Below are positions 23,013 to 31,204 of a stretch of 64,000 bases of DNA, piece by piece. This stretch comes from Burkholderia metallica (GTDB lineage: Bacteria > Pseudomonadota > Gammaproteobacteria > Burkholderiales > Burkholderiaceae), in NCBI RefSeq assembly GCF_902832845.1, contig NZ_CADFDB010000015.1, forward strand, positions 93,383 to 157,382. The letters are read 5' to 3'. The notes beneath the pieces are model-generated. The model worked only from the letters and a program-made list of their open reading frames with translations, searched no databases and was not told the DNA's origin. Within the stretch, counting starts at the first letter, position 1, and each line of letters starts with the position of its first letter. A program made the translations under genes and the position numbers.

Positions 23013-23252
23013 ATGGACGATCGCTACGTAGCGCTTGAAAAAGAATTGGCGCATGTAAAGAATGCGATTCAAACGCTCCAGGCCAACCGCAAGGACTTCC
23101 CCTACGGGACCACTGTCGGGGATCCAGCGTATTGGCGCGCGAGGCTTCAGTCGATTCGCCGTATGGCCGAACGCTACAACCACTTGAAGCTCCGAGATCG
23201 TGCCGATGAACTGCTCATCGAGGTTTCGAAGCTGCAGTACTGGTCTCCATGA
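23013..23252 (+). CDS. 79-residue hypothetical protein
   Basis: The protein starts MDDRYVALEKELAHVKNAIQ and contains DPAYWRARLQSIRRMAERYNHLKLRDRADELLIEVSKLQ. It is helical and probably a small coiled-coil protein. It begins 71 bases after the cyclase. Similar short proteins occur in Burkholderia genomes, but I do not recognise a named family. The ATG at 23013 is preceded by GACGGGGTATGC, a modest ribosome binding site. Confidence 0.6.
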   Translation: MDDRYVALEKELAHVKNAIQTLQANRKDFPYGTTVGDPAYWRARLQSIRRMAERYNHLKLRDRADELLIEVSKLQYWSP

Positions 23253-24283
23253 TGTCGCTTCGACTGCTGCTAGGTTCCTAACGCGGCCCGGTGCGTATGT
23301 TCTACCTCTCGAAGATGTTGTCTTGACCGCTCCGCTGGCCCGAGTTTTGAATCGTAACCGTTCCAGCTTGGAACAAAGAATTTTATCTCGCTGATGCCAG
23401 TTGCCCGATGATTGCGAGCGGTAGCCTGTCGGATTGACGCCGTGAAAGTGGGTAGTAGACAGTGGGAATCGCGGAGGCAGACGCCCGTGAAAACTTGATT
23501 GGGATGCGCCTAAGGTTCGTCACAACGCATTCGATAACCCTCTTGGACCCGCCTCCTGCCAGAGGTTTCGGTTTCCTTCCACACTCTTCGTATTCCTCTG
23601 ACGGTGTGTCTTCTGCACGCGGGGCCAGTCCATCTAGGCAGCGTGACTGACGCCCTGATTCCGATATTGATCAGCAATATTGAAAACGTCTCGGGTGTGG
23701 ACCATTGGACGGGCACAATATGATATTTTCCGCATTGCGCGCCGGGGGATCGTCTTCAGCTATCTAAAGTTCCGGACCACTATCGATACTGGGGGCGAAA
23801 GCGTCAATTCGCGAAGAAACATTCCACATGCCGTCATCGGGGCGGTGTTGCCCGGTGCCCCATCAGCGCACCCGCGTTCGTGACAGACGGAATAGGTGCA
23901 ATGGTCGGTGGCGGAGCCGGTGCAGGCATGATAGCAGTTGCTGCTGATCTGATTTAAGCATACAAGATTACGACGTCGTTCCGCGCATATCGATCACAGT
24001 TGCTATAGGTCTTGCAGCTCGGCGCCGGCTGCGCAGAAAGCTCATCCATACGCTCCGGCTTGTATGTTGCAGAAACGAAATTCACAATGCATTGCACGGC
24101 GAAAGGATCCGCGTCCAGATCGTGGCGCGCGTGACGGAGACGAATGTGATCGCACCGGACGCCGATACGCATTTTCAGGACATTCTCGGCAATCTGGACT
24201 AGTTCCCAGGCCACCACGTGGTCGTGGCAATATCGGGCTGGATCGAACGCGTGTTCGGCATCAATTTGACATGGAGGTTTCGA
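23253..24283. other. ~1-kb stretch without an intact gene
   Basis: No supported gene on either strand. A short plus-strand segment near 23883-23957 encodes a Gly-rich glycine-zipper-like tail (AMVGGGAGAGMIAVAADLI) without a start, which suggests the end of a lost small outer-membrane lipoprotein. The remainder shows no domain. Confidence 0.4.
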
Positions 24284-24538
24284 ATGAAGCTGAGCGTTGA
24301 ACTTGCCGTGCTGCGTAGACGACTCGCGGTCACGTTGCATCTCGATCAATGGAAGGAGGCGTGGGAGGGTAGTCGGGACGACGATCCGAACGACGATCGT
24401 GAGTGGGTCATCGTCTACCAGACAGCGAACGGATTTTGCTGTATTCACCACGGAAAACCGATCGAGTTCGGCGAGTTTTCCGACGTGCAGTTCTGGTCTG
24501 TTGAAATGGACGTCCGGACCTATTTCATGGGCTTGTGA
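24284..24538 (+). CDS. 84-residue hypothetical protein
   Basis: The frame begins MKLSVELAVLRRRLAVTLHL at ATG 24284, following ATGGAGGTTTCGA, a strong ribosome binding site. The body (REWVIVYQTANGFCCIHHGKPIEFGEFSDVQFWSVEMDV) is beta-rich with aromatic residues and looks folded. A large minus-strand frame opposite (to 23954) is judged a shadow. Function is unknown. Confidence 0.55.
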   Translation: MKLSVELAVLRRRLAVTLHLDQWKEAWEGSRDDDPNDDREWVIVYQTANGFCCIHHGKPIEFGEFSDVQFWSVEMDVRTYFMGL

Positions 24539-24577
24539 TCGCGGTGTCGACGACGATTCGTTCCGGCCCGAGATGCA

Positions 24578-24603
24578 CATAGCGGGGGCAAGCCCCCGCT
24601 ATG
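24578..24603. terminator. 12-bp perfect hairpin between convergent genes
   Basis: CATAGCGGGGGC and its complement flank a two-base loop between the plus-strand gene ending at 24538 and the Pal-like gene ending at 24612. It is a likely bidirectional terminator. Confidence 0.6.
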
Positions 24604-24611
24604 CTTGTACT

Positions 24612-25115
24612 TCATCGATAGACGATATCCGCGCGACGATTCTGCGCCCACGATGCCTCGTCATGGCCCAGTGCAACCGGCTTCTCCTTGCCAAAACTGA
24701 CCGCTTCGATCTGTGAGTCAGGTACCCCGAGCGTTTCCAGCGTACGAAGCACGGCCTGCGACCGGCGTTCGCCCAAAGCAAGGTTGTACTCGCTGGTGCC
24801 GCGTTCGTCCGTATTCCCTTGAATCAGAACGTGTCGGCCTGGATGGAGGCGTAGATAGTCGGCATGTGCCTGCAGCAGTGACTGGTATTCAGGCTTTACT
24901 TCATAGTTGTCGAAATCGAAATAGATGCTTCGTTTCGCGAGCGGGCTGTTGGGGTTGTTCAATTCGTCGGTCATGATCGACGGCGTGCCGATCGCCTGAC
25001 CACTTGCAGCGTTCTGATTCATCATGCCGGTGGTGCTGGACGTTTTTGTTGCAGAATGACATCCGCCGAGCAGCAACAGCATCAATACCGCCGCATAGCG
25101 CATCGAGCCTTTCAT
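24612..25115 (-). CDS. Pal-like OmpA-family outer-membrane lipoprotein
   Basis: This 167-residue protein has a lipoprotein signal (LMLLLLGGC, modified Cys at about 19), a short linker and an OmpA/Pal peptidoglycan-binding domain. The domain reads SIYFDFDNYEVKPEYQSLLQAHADYL, then IQGNTDERGTSEYNLALGERRSQAV and QNRRADIVYR. The NTDERGT...LGERRA pattern is characteristic of Pal. It anchors the outer membrane to peptidoglycan. The main Pal is normally in a tol-pal operon, so this lone copy is probably an accessory paralogue. The ATG at 25115 follows GGAGACCCGTG. Confidence 0.88.
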   Translation of the reverse strand: MKGSMRYAAVLMLLLLGGCHSATKTSSTTGMMNQNAASGQAIGTPSIMTDELNNPNSPLAKRSIYFDFDNYEVKPEYQSLLQAHADYLRLHPGRHVLIQGNTDERGTSEYNLALGERRSQAVLRTLETLGVPDSQIEAVSFGKEKPVALGHDEASWAQNRRADIVYR

Positions 25116-26308
25116 CACGGGTCTCCAGAAGAGGGCGTTAGATCGAACGGAATGAGTCGCAGGTCATCGAAACAGGTGACAAAACGCCTGCTGGAAGTTG
25201 CTGCGATCTTCGGTGTTCATGTTTTGATGTACGACGGGTTCTTGTAAATCAATCGCAGGATGATTCGAAAGGTCTGAGCGGTCACATGGCCACTAGAAGA
25301 GATCACATTAATTAGAGTAGGAGAAATGTCACATCATGACTAGCCAGGACAGTGCGGCGCGGAAATGTGAATTCAGATGGGCTACTTCAACTCGCTGAAC
25401 TCGATATCAATTCGCCCCGATACGAAAGGCCGCGGCGAGCCTGAGCGATCGGGATGTCATTCGAAATTGTAGAAGGCTGGCGAGTGACCACGGGGATACC
25501 GATGATTTGCATTCCCTCGCTCGCAGATCGATGTGCGATGCAGTGTGCAACGTCGGTGGCTTCACTATGGCGTGTTCTGGCCGAGTGCAGTGGCCGTGGG
25601 CATCATGGAGGGGCGCTACGCAAAACTGATCGATCTCGGCTACGCGGTGCGTCCAGGCTGCGCCGCACGGAACGCGTGACCGCTGCTGACCGTGACGCCT
25701 ATCATTGGTGCACTGACGGTCTGGCTGACGCGGCGATTCGTCAATGGTGTGGAGGGGGCATTCCGCAGGTGATTGCCATGTTTCACGCACCGGGCAACGC
25801 GGGGGTACGGTTGCGCAACATTCGGGTCCTGAACAGGAAGATTATGTCTTGTTCCCGCCATTCTTAGCGGTTTCAAGATCGATCGAGAAGGTGCGACGAT
25901 CCATGTCGGTACCGCGCCCATGTTCAACCTCCGGAAGTCTTACGCGCAGTGGTTTCGTACGGTCCGGCCCGTCGTGCTTGAGCACCGGCTGGGGTCCCTA
26001 CCGATGCAGCTACGAAACATTGGGCTGCTTTCAATGCGCCGCTTGCGGGCGTCGCGTATCTTGCTGTAGTCACGCAAAGGCCGTTCACCGCCTTCGTGAT
26101 CGTCATCGAGTTCATCAATGGCTATGCGCTTGAGACTTCGCCGAAGGCGACCGCCCTGATCGCCAGCCGAGTATCACGGCTTCACATCACCGCTGTACGA
26201 GGCACTGTCGACCCGGTATCACGCCGAACGCAACAGGTTGATCCTGTCGCTTGCTCCGACATGCTTTGGTCGCCAGCGCGCACCGTTTCGGTCGGGCATC
26301 CGGAGTTG
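25116..26308. pseudogene. Decayed coding sequence, origin unclear
   Basis: No intact gene is supported over nearly 1.2 kb. Broken plus-strand segments look protein-like: HYGVFWPSAVAVGIMEGRYA near 25570, PIIGALTVWLTRRFVNGVEG near 25698, then a membrane-like FTAFVIVIEFINGYALE near 26085. They lie in different frames interrupted by stops. This suggests one or more inactivated membrane-protein genes. I could not assign them to a family. Confidence 0.35.
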
Positions 26309-26935
26309 CTATGCCATCCCAAGTTCGTCCTGGCCGATCAGCAGTTCCGTCGGCGACAGGAACATGTAACGCGGTACGTCGAGGTTTTGCGGTGCCGGCT
26401 TGTCGCGAAATACCCGTCCGGCGAGATCGTACGTTGATCCATGGCATGGGCACAGGAAGCCGCCTGGCCAGTTATCGGGCAGGTTTGGCTGAGGCCCCGG
26501 CTGAAAGCGGGGTGCCGGCGTACAACCGAGGTGCGTGCAAACGCCAACCACGACAAGAATGTTCCGATGGTCCGCCCGCGAGCGGAAGGTGTTTTTGCAA
26601 TAGTTCGGTAACGGCATCGAGAAAACGTGGAGCGAGTCGGGATCCGCGACAAGCGGAGTCGCCTTGATGACGCTTTCGAGCATGTCCGGCGAGCGATCCA
26701 CCACGAACACCGGCATCCCGCGCCATGCAACCGTCAACATCTCCCCTTCAGACAACTGGCCGATGTCGGCCTTGACCGGCGCGCCTGCGGCGAGCGCACT
26801 GGCGGGTGGCATCAGCGAGTCCGCGAAAGGAATTGCCGCTGCAATTCCGCCGAGTCCGGTCGCAACGGATGTCACGATGAGCCAACGACGGCGATTGACG
26901 TCGGGTCCTGTCGATTCAATCGGCTTCTCGTCCAT
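26309..26935 (-). CDS. petA: Rieske iron-sulfur protein of a cytochrome bc1 type
   Basis: This is a 208-residue protein with a twin-arginine-like RRRWL N-terminus and a membrane helix at about 18-38. The Rieske motifs CTHLGC and CPCHGSTYD carry the two Cys and two His that hold the 2Fe-2S cluster, followed by PAPQNLDVPRY. This is the architecture of the ubiquinol-cytochrome c reductase iron-sulfur subunit, which accepts electrons from quinol. No petB or petC follows, so the copy is an orphan and may be a spare or specialised subunit. The ATG at 26935 follows GAAGGAGTTGAC. Confidence 0.9.
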   Translation of the reverse strand: MDEKPIESTGPDVNRRRWLIVTSVATGLGGIAAAIPFADSLMPPASALAAGAPVKADIGQLSEGEMLTVAWRGMPVFVVDRSPDMLESVIKATPLVADPDSLHVFSMPLPNYCKNTFRSRADHRNILVVVGVCTHLGCTPAPRFQPGPQPNLPDNWPGGFLCPCHGSTYDLAGRVFRDKPAPQNLDVPRYMFLSPTELLIGQDELGMA

Positions 26936-27028
26936 GTCAACTCCTTCGAGCCACGGATCCTGTTTTGCGAGCCGCTGCCGCACTTGAAACCGCGCTTGAA
27001 CAGATCGGCCCGGCTTCCGGATGCAGCG

Positions 27029-27463
27029 TCACTTCGTCCAGACGAACACCGTGCGGGAATGCGAAGACGCATGTACGTCGACGTTGCGCCGCATGACTTG
27101 TCCGCGATACGTGGCCGCAACGGTATAGCGTCCGTCTGGTATCGATATGAGCAGGAACGGCCCGGCAGTTACCGTCGAGAGGACAGTCTTGCCACGCGCA
27201 TCGGTTATTCGGACGGGGATATCTGCCAGATACTCGTTCCCGTTGCTCGTGTGTCCGGCAAACTCGAGCACGAGCGAATATTTGTCCATCTCCCGTTTGA
27301 TTGCAGCCGATTGATCGCTGCCGATTCCGCCAGACAGGTAGGTGACCGCGCCCGAATGTTCGGGTAGCGGCAGTGACGCCTGCTCGGCGGACAACGCGCT
27401 TTGGGTGAAGATGGCAATCGTCGCTGTCGCGACTCCAATCGCCATTCTGGACGAGTACTTCAT
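27029..27463 (-). CDS. Exported protein, carboxypeptidase-regulatory-like fold
   Basis: The 144-residue protein has a signal peptide (MAIGVATATIAIFTQSALSA) and a beta-sandwich pattern, LADIPVRITDARGKTVLSTVTAGPFLLISIPDGRYTVAATYRGQ. That pattern is typical of transthyretin-like or carboxypeptidase-regulatory domains found in Burkholderia periplasmic proteins. It is a probable periplasmic protein of unknown role. It is colinear with the HtrA-like gene upstream, with a 51-base gap. The ATG follows AGGAGTTAATC. Confidence 0.65.
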   Translation of the reverse strand: MKYSSRMAIGVATATIAIFTQSALSAEQASLPLPEHSGAVTYLSGGIGSDQSAAIKREMDKYSLVLEFAGHTSNGNEYLADIPVRITDARGKTVLSTVTAGPFLLISIPDGRYTVAATYRGQVMRRNVDVHASSHSRTVFVWTK

Positions 27464-27514
27464 GATTAACTCCTCAGGTGTGCTCCATGTCGACGCGCCT
27501 GTATCGAAGCGAGT

Positions 27515-28948
27515 TCAGCGTACGTCCATCGTGACGAACATTCGCATACCGGTCCGATCGACAAGGAGGTCTACGTTGTGAGCAGGGCGTGCGATCGTTT
27601 TATATAATTTAGCAGTACTTGTCACTGGCATGTTGTCCATTTTCAAGATGATGTCGTCTGACTCAATCCCGACAAATACTGCCGGTCCGCTGCTTTGCTC
27701 GACACGTACGCCGCAGTGGATTCTGGCTGTCCGCGCCTCGTCGCGAGTAAGATTGCGTGCGCCCAGTCCATACGCGCTGGGAGACAAGTTGTTGGTGCCC
27801 ATCGCCGACGAGACCAGCGTCGCGTGGCGTATGGAGAGATCTCGCCAGTAGGCAAGATCGATCGCGGTGCCGTGGCTCAAATTGGCTACTGTCGTTGGAA
27901 AATGTGTTGAATCCGGAACGCCATTACCGTTGATACGAACGACAATGTCGCCAGCCCATATTCCAGCTTTTGCAGCGGGACTACCCGAGTCGACCGATGT
28001 GACGAGTGCGCCTTTCGGCCGCGTCAATTCGAACGATCTGGCAAGCGGGTCCGCCACCTCTTGCACCGCGACACCTAGCCCGCGATGGACTGCCTTGTCG
28101 TGCAACTTCAACTGGCGCTCGACTTTCATGGCTTCGCCGATCGGCATCGCAAACGCGAGGCCTAGGTACGGGTTGCCGTCGTCTGGAAGTGGCGTTTCGA
28201 TACCGATGACGTCACCCTTGAAGCTCAAGAGCGAACTACCATCGACGCCAGTGTTCTCCATAAGATTCGTCTGAATCAATGGAACGTACAATTGATCGGG
28301 AAGCAGGCGGGAGGTATTGCTTGCGATACATCTGACGATCGAGTTCCCCAGTCCAAACGGGGAACCGATCGAGATGACCCACTCGCCGGCCTTTACTGAG
28401 GAAACCAATCCGATCCTGGCGATCGGCAACCCCTTCTCACGAATTCGGATCAGCGCGATGCCGCTTGCCCGATCGGTACCGATCAACTTTGCCCTGTATA
28501 TTCGCTCGTCAGCCACGGTGACGGAGATTCTCGAGCCGCCTGCAATGTCCCCAGCATCGGTGAGGATGTCGCCGTCGGGTGAGACGATGAAACCGCTGGC
28601 GTGCCGATGCTCAGAGGTGATGCCGGGCGCACGAGGGAACGCCCTGACGAAGCGCAGGAACAGATTGTTTGCGACGCCTGGCGGTGGCCACAATTGCCGC
28701 ACGCTCGATGTTTTGTCGATCGGAAACACGATAATGGCAGCGACTGCGGGGATGTCCAGCCGCGCTTTGTTCTCGAAGTCGGAAACGATGCCCGGGTAGG
28801 TCGGCATATCCGGCGTTGCGGGGAGAACGCCTTGCGAGGCCCGCATCGTCAGTGTCGGCGCCAGCAATTCCTTCGACATGCAACTCGACGACAAGGTCGC
28901 AATTGCCAGACTAGCGAGCTCGATACGCTTGAATTCGATGCTTGCCAT
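27515..28948 (-). CDS. HtrA/DegP-like protein with lost catalytic triad
   Basis: This 477-residue protein follows the HtrA layout: a trypsin-fold domain at about 85-260 and two PDZ domains at about 275-375 and 385-477. The framework is clear (ASGFIVSPDGDILT, AKLIGTD...IALIRI, GEWVISIGSPFGLGNSI). Yet all three catalytic positions differ. The NNHVV His is Gly133, the DLAL Asp is Gly163 and the GNSGG Ser is Asp236 (TGVDGSSLL). It therefore probably cannot cut peptides and may act as a chaperone or decoy. The ATG at 28948 follows GGGAGCGTAGTC; an N-terminal export signal is likely. Confidence 0.85.
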   Translation of the reverse strand: MASIEFKRIELASLAIATLSSSCMSKELLAPTLTMRASQGVLPATPDMPTYPGIVSDFENKARLDIPAVAAIIVFPIDKTSSVRQLWPPPGVANNLFLRFVRAFPRAPGITSEHRHASGFIVSPDGDILTDAGDIAGGSRISVTVADERIYRAKLIGTDRASGIALIRIREKGLPIARIGLVSSVKAGEWVISIGSPFGLGNSIVRCIASNTSRLLPDQLYVPLIQTNLMENTGVDGSSLLSFKGDVIGIETPLPDDGNPYLGLAFAMPIGEAMKVERQLKLHDKAVHRGLGVAVQEVADPLARSFELTRPKGALVTSVDSGSPAAKAGIWAGDIVVRINGNGVPDSTHFPTTVANLSHGTAIDLAYWRDLSIRHATLVSSAMGTNNLSPSAYGLGARNLTRDEARTARIHCGVRVEQSSGPAVFVGIESDDIILKMDNMPVTSTAKLYKTIARPAHNVDLLVDRTGMRMFVTMDVR

Positions 28949-29411
28949 GACTACGCTCCCGTCGCAAAGCGCTGAACGTGTTTCACGAAAAGATTGGTAT
29001 GACATGTTTCATGCCGCGACTATTCCAACGTAGGTGGCCAGAATTAAATGATGCTTAAGAAGTCGAGGGCGGCCTGACCAGTTGTTCTAGGGCGAGATGA
29101 ACTCGGAATCGATGCTAGGGGAGACTGCGTTTGGGCGCCGATCGAGGTGTAGGTTATGCGCTTCGCCGCGGAAGATAATCCGGGTATCAAGAACGTCGAA
29201 GACCAAACCGGCGCATCGGATTCGAATGCTAAGAATGGGACGTGGGCGAATAGCGGGGCACGCATGCTTGACGTTACAGAACCGGTAGGCCCGGTCGTTC
29301 GACCGTCCACGGGCTAGAGGGCCGCCAGCGTGCGGTTTGTATGGGTGTCGATCGCGCGGCTGCGACTACGCCGTCGGATTACCCCGGTCGAGGGGAGCTC
29401 CATCGTAGGCA
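28949..29411. other. 460-bp stretch without a convincing gene
   Basis: A 53-codon plus-strand frame (29156-29317, MRFAAEDNPGIKNVEDQTGA...) has protein-like composition and a weak ribosome binding site, but no known relative. It may be a small gene or a remnant. Nothing else is visible here. Confidence 0.3.
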
Positions 29412-29978
29412 TCAGCCGATGTCCTCCGTTCGAACCTCATTTTGACTGGTACGCGTGGGCCAAGGCAGGATGCGCAGCAAGATGTTTTCTGTTCCGATCA
29501 CTCGATGCGCCAGTGTACCCAGCACGTGGAAGCCGACCAACGCGGCAAGCCCGTAGGCCGTCAGTGCATGCAGTTCTCCCAGCCAATGCGACAGCACACG
29601 GTTTTTCGGAACCAGAGTCGGCAACGAAAAGAATCCGAAGCAGGTGGCCGTGTGTCCCGCGGCGTTCGTCTTCATCCAACCAAGCAGCGGGATGGCGAAC
29701 ATCAGCACATAGAGCAGGCTGTGGACTATACGTTCGGCGAGGCGGGCCGTCGTGCCGACCGGATTGACCGAAGGCGGCAGTTCGCGCCGCATGCGGACCC
29801 GATTCGCAAGACGAATCAGTACAAACCCGAGAACGACGATACCGATCGACTTGTGCAGGCCGACGAGGTCTTCGTTGTCGTCCAGCATTAGGCCGACGAT
29901 CAAATTGCCGATCAGCGCGAAGGCCAGCAGCCAGTGCAGCAGGCTGATCGAGAGCGGGTAGCGGGTGACGATTTTCAT
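29412..29978 (-). CDS. Cytochrome b561 family protein
   Basis: This 188-residue protein has four membrane helices and heme-ligand histidines in the usual places: LLHWLLAF, LVGLHKSIGI, ELHALTAYGLAALVGFHVLG. It belongs to the bacterial b561/CybB group, which moves electrons from quinol in the inner membrane to periplasmic acceptors. The cytochrome b562-like gene lies 24 bases upstream in the same direction, forming a likely two-gene redox operon. The ATG at 29978 is used. Confidence 0.87.
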   Translation of the reverse strand: MKIVTRYPLSISLLHWLLAFALIGNLIVGLMLDDNEDLVGLHKSIGIVVLGFVLIRLANRVRMRRELPPSVNPVGTTARLAERIVHSLLYVLMFAIPLLGWMKTNAAGHTATCFGFFSLPTLVPKNRVLSHWLGELHALTAYGLAALVGFHVLGTLAHRVIGTENILLRILPWPTRTSQNEVRTEDIG

Positions 29979-30002
29979 GATGGTGCTGTTTTCCCGGGTC
30001 GG

Positions 30003-30377
30003 TTACCCGAGAAGGTCGTGATAGCGCTTTCTCGTGCCGTTGATCCGGCGTAGTGCCTGCTTGGCAGCTGCCAGATCGTTGGCCTGGATGGCCCGATCGA
30101 CTTCGGTCAATTCGTCTCGCAATATGCGCATGCCCTCATCGTAAGTGGGTTGATCATCGCGATACGACTGGTGGCTGGCTTGCTGCGCGTCGCTTTCGAG
30201 CCGGGTCACGTATCCGCTTAGTTCGGGAATCGTCCGGCTGGACATCGCCCCCTGCATCGCGTGCTTCATATCTCTCATCAGGATCTTAATCTCGCCGGCG
30301 TGAACCGGCGGCGCAGCCAGCGCCAGCAGAACGCTGAACGTTGCGCATAAACGGAGTCGAAACGGAAGCCTGTTCAT
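30003..30377 (-). CDS. Cytochrome b562-like periplasmic protein
   Basis: The 124-residue protein has a signal peptide ending VHAGE and a four-helix bundle of about 100 residues. The Met ligand lies in the first helix (MRDMKHAM) and the His ligand near the C-terminus (RKRYHDLLG), matching the Met/His pair of cytochrome b562. No CXXCH motif is present, so heme is non-covalent. It likely carries electrons or senses heme in the periplasm, paired with the b561 gene 24 bases downstream. A regulator-box repeat lies upstream at 30429-30445. Confidence 0.83.
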   Translation of the reverse strand: MNRLPFRLRLCATFSVLLALAAPPVHAGEIKILMRDMKHAMQGAMSSRTIPELSGYVTRLESDAQQASHQSYRDDQPTYDEGMRILRDELTEVDRAIQANDLAAAKQALRRINGTRKRYHDLLG

Positions 30378-30428
30378 GGTGAGCGATTCGTTGTCGGGTG
30401 TCGGTGACCGCGACCTTATGGCGTCGAC

Positions 30429-30445
30429 GTTAACGAATTCTTAAG
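30429..30445. promoter_or_regulatory. PmrA/QseB-like box (GTTAAC-N5-CTTAAG)
   Basis: Two TTAA half-sites spaced 11 bases apart in the divergent interval between the cytochrome b562 gene and the response regulator at 30542. It is one of nine such sites in this island. Confidence 0.6.
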
Positions 30446-30541
30446 GACTGGATTTTTCCGATACTCGCTTGATGCCTGCCCGTGCCTGCGGTTATCGTGC
30501 CGCAATGGACGCTATGTCTGGACAAACGGGAATGCGACACC

Positions 30542-31204
30542 ATGCGGGTACTACTCGTGGAAGACGACAAGCTGATCGGCAGCGGAGTGGAAGACGGCCT
30601 GATCGAGGCCGGCATGACAGTCGACTGGGCGCATGACGGCAGGCATGCGCAGCTGGCGCTCGAAACCACGCCATATGATCTCGTCGTGCTCGACCTCGGC
30701 CTGCCCCGCTTGTCTGGAATCGAGCTGCTGGAGTGGGTTCGCAAGCGCCGTAACCATACCCCCGTAATGGTGATGACGGCGCGTGATACGGTGGCAGACC
30801 GCGTGAGCGGCTTGACTGCAGGCGCCGACGACTATCTTGGCAAGCCGTTCGATTTGACCGAGCTGATCGCGCGCTGCCGGGCGCTGGTGCGGCGCTCGCA
30901 GGGGCGCAGCACCGATACGATCGAGCATGGCGACATGTCGATCGATCCTGCTCTGCTGACGGTGACACGCGGAATCGAGCGCATCGTGCTGACTTCGCGC
31001 GAATGTGCTCTATTAGTCGAGTTGCTTGCGAATCAGGGCCGTCCACTCTCTCGCGCGCGTCTCCAGGACAGTCTCTACGGCTGGAACGAGGAAATAGAGA
31101 GCAACGCGATCGAAGTGCACGTTTCGAATCTGCGCAAGAAACTCGGTGCTGATCTGATCCGCACGATTCGTGGCGTCGGGTATGTAGTGGAGAAGGCATC
31201 GTGA
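30542..31204 (+). CDS. OmpR/PmrA-family response regulator
   Basis: This 220-residue regulator has a receiver domain with phosphoacceptor Asp51 (VVLDLGLP), the TARD and KPF motifs, and a C-terminal winged helix (NEEIESNAIEVHVSNLRKKLG...GVGYV). The sequence type is that of PmrA/QseB/IrlR regulators. Its stop overlaps the sensor kinase start (TGATG), so the two form an operon. A direct-repeat box sits 97 bases upstream, consistent with autoregulation and control of the divergent cytochrome genes. The ATG at 30542 gives the usual length. Confidence 0.92.
   Translation: MRVLLVEDDKLIGSGVEDGLIEAGMTVDWAHDGRHAQLALETTPYDLVVLDLGLPRLSGIELLEWVRKRRNHTPVMVMTARDTVADRVSGLTAGADDYLGKPFDLTELIARCRALVRRSQGRSTDTIEHGDMSIDPALLTVTRGIERIVLTSRECALLVELLANQGRPLSRARLQDSLYGWNEEIESNAIEVHVSNLRKKLGADLIRTIRGVGYVVEKAS

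Noticed and set aside
23954-24580. A 208-codon minus-strand frame
   Set aside because: It lies opposite a better plus-strand gene with a strong ribosome binding site and shows no domain.
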